The notes under the pieces: model-generated
Told to the model about the DNA's origin: nothing
The model's database searches: none
Seen by the model: the letters and a program-made list of their open reading frames with translations, nothing else
In this document: positions 7,430-9,251 of the stretch, in pieces
How positions within the stretch are numbered: the first letter of the stretch is position 1
Layout of the letters: each line of letters begins with the position of its first letter
Program-made: the position numbers and the translations under genes
Assembly (NCBI GenBank): GCA_021545625.1
Contig: JAJRVH010000202.1
Location: 1 to 9,251 of the forward strand
DNA: 9,251 nucleotides
Reading direction: 5' to 3'
Source: Zetaproteobacteria bacterium
GTDB taxonomy: Bacteria > Pseudomonadota > Zetaproteobacteria > Mariprofundales > Mariprofundaceae

Positions 7430-7434
7430 AATGG

Positions 7435-8343
7435 ATGATCGCCCAGAGAACACTGGATCACTCGATTCGCTGCAGCGGCATCGGCCTGCACTCCGGCCGC
7501 AAGATTCAGCTGATCCTGCATCCGGCGCCTGAAGACAGCGGCATCGCCTTCGTCCGTTCCGACCTAGGCATCGAGATCCCCGCGACATCCGGACATGTCA
7601 CGGACACCCGGCTGTGCACCACCATTGGCAACGGCAAGGCAAGCGTCTCGACCGTCGAGCACCTGCTCTCCGCGCTGGCAGGCCTTGGCGTGGACAATGC
7701 CCGCATCGAGGTCAGCGGCCCCGAAGTGCCGATCATGGATGGATCTTCCGCTCCATTCGTGTTTCTGATCCAGTGCGCCGGCATCCGCGAACAGGCTAAG
7801 GCCAAGAAAGTTATGCGCATTCTCAGGCGCGTCGAGGTCAGCGACGGTGACAAGTACTGCGCCCTGCGCCCCGCCGCCGGTTTCAAGATCGCCTATCATC
7901 TGGACTACGATCATCCCCTGCTGCGCAATCGCCGTGTGGAAATCGACTTTTCCCGACAGGCCTATACCCGCGAGATCAGCCGCGCCAGGACTTTCGGCTT
8001 CCTGCACGAAATCGAAGCGCTGCAAAAAGCGGGGCTGGCACTGGGCGGCTCGCTGGAAAATGCCATCGTACTCGACAGCCACCGTGTCATTAACGAAGGG
8101 GGCCTGCGTTACGAGGATGAATGCGTGCGCCACAAGATTCTCGATACGCTTGGCGACCTGGCTCTGGCCGGCATGCCGATTGTCGGCGCCTTCGAGGGCA
8201 AGCGAACCGGCCACGAAATGAACCACTGCCTTGTCGAGGCGCTGCTGGCGGATCCATCCAACTTCCGCATCGAGGAGCTTCAGGCCGCCGGGCAAACGAC
8301 GGAAAATTCCGAAATCGAAAAAGCACGCCCGCAACAGGCATAA
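7435..8343 (+). CDS. lpxC: LpxC, UDP-3-O-acyl-N-acetylglucosamine deacetylase
   Basis: LpxC is the zinc-dependent cytoplasmic deacetylase that removes acetate from UDP-3-O-acyl-GlcNAc, the committed step of lipid A synthesis, so this organism makes an LPS-type outer membrane. The 302-residue protein keeps the catalytic set. STVEHLLSALAGLG (72-85) contains Glu75 and zinc ligand His76. RHKILD (232-237) contains zinc ligands His233 and Asp237. TGHEMNH (258-264) contains His260, equivalent to E. coli His265. IMDGSSAPF (100-108) and the FGFLHEIEAL stretch (187-196) are also typical. Length matches E. coli LpxC (305). The last 25 or so residues are polar and probably flexible; in E. coli the C-terminus is recognised by FtsH, but I do not see a clear equivalent. 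No secM or secA follows; the next genes are on the other strand. Confidence 0.98.
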   Translation: MIAQRTLDHSIRCSGIGLHSGRKIQLILHPAPEDSGIAFVRSDLGIEIPATSGHVTDTRLCTTIGNGKASVSTVEHLLSALAGLGVDNARIEVSGPEVPIMDGSSAPFVFLIQCAGIREQAKAKKVMRILRRVEVSDGDKYCALRPAAGFKIAYHLDYDHPLLRNRRVEIDFSRQAYTREISRARTFGFLHEIEALQKAGLALGGSLENAIVLDSHRVINEGGLRYEDECVRHKILDTLGDLALAGMPIVGAFEGKRTGHEMNHCLVEALLADPSNFRIEELQAAGQTTENSEIEKARPQQA

Positions 8344-8367
8344 GAATCTAAAAGGTAAGGGGAAAAT

Positions 8368-8482
8368 GCGCCGCCCGGGCCGGACAGGTCCGCAACGCGC
8401 GAAAGTCCTGCTGCCGCTGCTTCCTTCCGGACCTGACGGGGTTCACAGGGTTTCACCGTGCGGGGCCCAACCCGGACGACAC
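8368..8482 (-). ncRNA. ffs: 4.5S SRP RNA
   Basis: The minus strand holds the signature GTCAGGTCCGGAAGGAAGCAGC (complement of 8416-8436 plus flank), with the GGAA tetraloop at 8428-8425. This is the helix 8 region that binds Ffh. The two ends pair: bases 8480-8469 match 8381-8370 over 12 pairs using G-C and G-U pairs only, and one G-U plus one G-C pair extend the stem to 8482/8368. The resulting length of about 115 nt equals the short E. coli type without an Alu domain. The RNA acts with Ffh and FtsY in co-translational membrane targeting. TTTT at 8366-8363 follows the 3' end and may serve, with the terminal stem, as a terminator. Exact ends are inferred from pairing. Open frames read through this gene on the plus strand are spurious. 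Confidence 0.93.
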
Positions 8483-8489
8483 TCGGTAT

Positions 8490-8503
8490 CCATCTCAGGA
8501 TGG
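8490..8503 (-). other. Small hairpin in the tRNA-Ser/ffs spacer
   Basis: CCATC and GATGG pair around a CTGA loop on the minus strand, in the 26-base spacer between the tRNA CCA end and the SRP RNA 5' end. If the two RNAs are made as one precursor, this could separate them for processing. The stem is only five pairs, so chance cannot be excluded. Confidence 0.35.
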
Positions 8504-8508
8504 AAAAC

Positions 8509-8600
8509 TGGCGGAGAGAGAGGGATTCGAACCCTCGGTACCCCGTTCAGAGTACACACGCTTTCCAGGCGTGCTCCTTCAACCACTCAGACATCTCTCC
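8509..8600 (-). tRNA. tRNA-Ser(GGA)
   Basis: A complete 92-nt class II tRNA is visible on the minus strand. Acceptor GGAGAGA (8600-8594) pairs with TCTCTCC (8519-8513), followed by G73 and an encoded CCA (8511-8509). The anticodon stem CACGC/GCGTG encloses loop CTGGAAA, giving anticodon GGA, which reads UCC and UCU serine codons. The long variable arm folds as GTACTC/GGGTAC, and the T arm is GAGGG-TTCGAAT-CCCTC. A long variable arm with these features is diagnostic of tRNA-Ser. It lies 26 bases upstream of ffs on the same strand and probably shares its promoter. Confidence 0.98.
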
Positions 8601-8620
8601 GTTTTCTGTAAGGGCGGCGG

Positions 8621-8649
8621 ATATTACGGCCGGAAAGCCGTCATCGCAA
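8621..8649 (-). promoter_or_regulatory. Candidate sigma70-like promoter for tRNA-Ser and ffs
   Basis: On the minus strand TTGCGA (8649-8644) and TAATAT (8626-8621) stand exactly 17 bases apart, each matching four of six consensus positions. The next bases (CCGCCG, 8620-8615) form a GC-rich discriminator, typical of stable-RNA promoters under stringent control. The start point would be near 8614, giving a leader of about 14 bases before the tRNA. The region also contains a short ACGGC/GCCGT hairpin within the promoter spacer. Confidence 0.5.
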
Positions 8650-8657
8650 TAGCCGGT

Positions 8658-9251
8658 CTAATAGGCGTTCCTGTCGCCGACCACCCTGAAAATGGTCAGG
8701 AAAATGACTTTGATATCCAGCAACAGCGACCAGTTTCGGATATATTCGATATCATACCTGACTCTTTCCGCCATCTGATCGAGGGTTTTCGTCTCACCGC
8801 GGCAACCGTTGATCTGCGCAAGCCCGGTAATACCGGGCTTGACCTTGTGACGCCACATATAGCCCTTGATCAGTTTGCGATACTGTTCGTTATGAGCCAC
8901 AGCATGCGGCCTGGGCCCGACAATGCTCATGCGTCCCTGCAGAACATTGATGAATTGCGGCAGTTCATCCAGCGAGGTGCGCCTCAAAAAAGCGCCGAAC
9001 GGCGTTACCCGCGAATCGTTTTTCTGCGCCTGCCGGATCACCTCCCCATCCTCGCAAACCCGCATGCTGCGGAACTTCCAGACATAAATCTCCCGTCCAT
9101 CAAGTCCGTAACGACGCTGCTTGAAAATCAGCGGCCCGGGCGATGACAGGCGCACTCCCAAGGCAATCAACAGCATCAGCGGCGAAATCAGCAACAGAAT
9201 ACACAGGCTGAACACGATATCTTCAACGCGCTTCAGTGTCCCGAACGGGCC
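8658..9251 (-). CDS. Undecaprenyl-phosphate sugar phosphotransferase, WcaJ/EpsL-like (C-terminal part)
   Basis: This enzyme type moves a hexose-1-phosphate, often glucose, from a UDP-sugar to undecaprenyl phosphate at the inner membrane, starting exopolysaccharide or capsule repeat synthesis. The frame is open to base 9251, so the N-terminus is outside. An apparent GTG start at 9215 is internal, because LKRVEDI upstream of it belongs to the domain. The visible 197 residues hold the re-entrant membrane helix with its central proline (LLLISPLMLL, 19-28), SPGPLIFKQ (37-45) and KFRSMR (59-64). The catalytic Asp-Glu pair in LDELPQ (94-99), SIVGPRP (109-115) and KPGITGLAQINGCRGET (138-154) follow. 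The last motif matches the WcaJ group, where WAQINGWRGET is usual; here both tryptophans are replaced by Leu and Cys. The full gene probably has further membrane segments upstream. Sugar specificity cannot be read from this part. Confidence 0.93.
   Translation of the reverse strand, partial: GPFGTLKRVEDIVFSLCILLLISPLMLLIALGVRLSSPGPLIFKQRRYGLDGREIYVWKFRSMRVCEDGEVIRQAQKNDSRVTPFGAFLRRTSLDELPQFINVLQGRMSIVGPRPHAVAHNEQYRKLIKGYMWRHKVKPGITGLAQINGCRGETKTLDQMAERVRYDIEYIRNWSLLLDIKVIFLTIFRVVGDRNAY

Noticed and set aside
7320..7532. Possible 70-residue leader peptide before lpxC (ATG at 7320, or TTG at 7404 after AGGAGGGG)
   Set aside because: No good ribosome site before 7320, it overlaps lpxC by about 98 bases in another frame, and the sequence is not recognisable. 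The TTG start has a plausible ribosome site but would overlap the lpxC start; kept only as a note.
8231..8652. Plus-strand frames with RDSNPRY-like and GIRTLGTP-like sequences
   Set aside because: These are antisense readings of tRNA-Ser and ffs, a well-known source of false proteins in databases.
8571..9146. 191-codon plus-strand frame
   Set aside because: Antisense to the sugar phosphotransferase, whose conserved motifs are on the minus strand.

Overview
The window is a division and cell wall (dcw) gene cluster from a GC-rich Gram-negative bacterium, followed by two stable-RNA genes and the end of an exopolysaccharide-type gene on the opposite strand. The gene order murG-murC-murB-ddl-ftsQ-ftsA-ftsZ-lpxC, the FtsZ tail ending in FLRRQAD, a short 4.5S-type SRP RNA and lpxC next to ftsZ all indicate a proteobacterium. 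murB between murC and ddl differs from the E. coli layout, where murB lies elsewhere. I infer a deep-branching gammaproteobacterium or a relative such as Acidithiobacillia. The lineage cannot be fixed from the sequence alone.

Layout, plus strand: 1-804 is the 3' part of murG. murC, murB, ddl and ftsQ follow, each starting inside the stop codon of the gene before it (four successive ATGA junctions). ftsA starts on the last base of the ftsQ stop (TAATG). A 66-nt, nearly T-free, AC-rich spacer then leads to a strong ribosome binding site and ftsZ. A 170-nt spacer with a perfect 12-bp inverted repeat separates ftsZ from lpxC (7435-8343).

Layout, minus strand: a WcaJ-type undecaprenyl-phosphate sugar phosphotransferase (8658-9251, cut by the window end), then a candidate sigma70-like promoter, tRNA-Ser(GGA) (8600-8509) and the SRP RNA gene ffs (8482-8368). 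ffs converges on lpxC with only about 24 bp between them.

How it works together: MurG, MurC, MurB and Ddl act in making lipid II and its D-Ala-D-Ala ends. FtsQ, FtsA and FtsZ build and anchor the divisome that uses it. LpxC commits UDP-GlcNAc-derived precursor to lipid A. The cluster therefore links peptidoglycan synthesis, division and outer-membrane synthesis in one coupled unit. All proteins keep their diagnostic motifs and near-standard lengths, and I see no frameshift, mobile element or CRISPR array. I did not find an undescribed system here. The points worth a second look are regulatory: the spacers around ftsZ, a consensus extended -10 at the ftsA start, and the tRNA-Ser/ffs unit facing lpxC.
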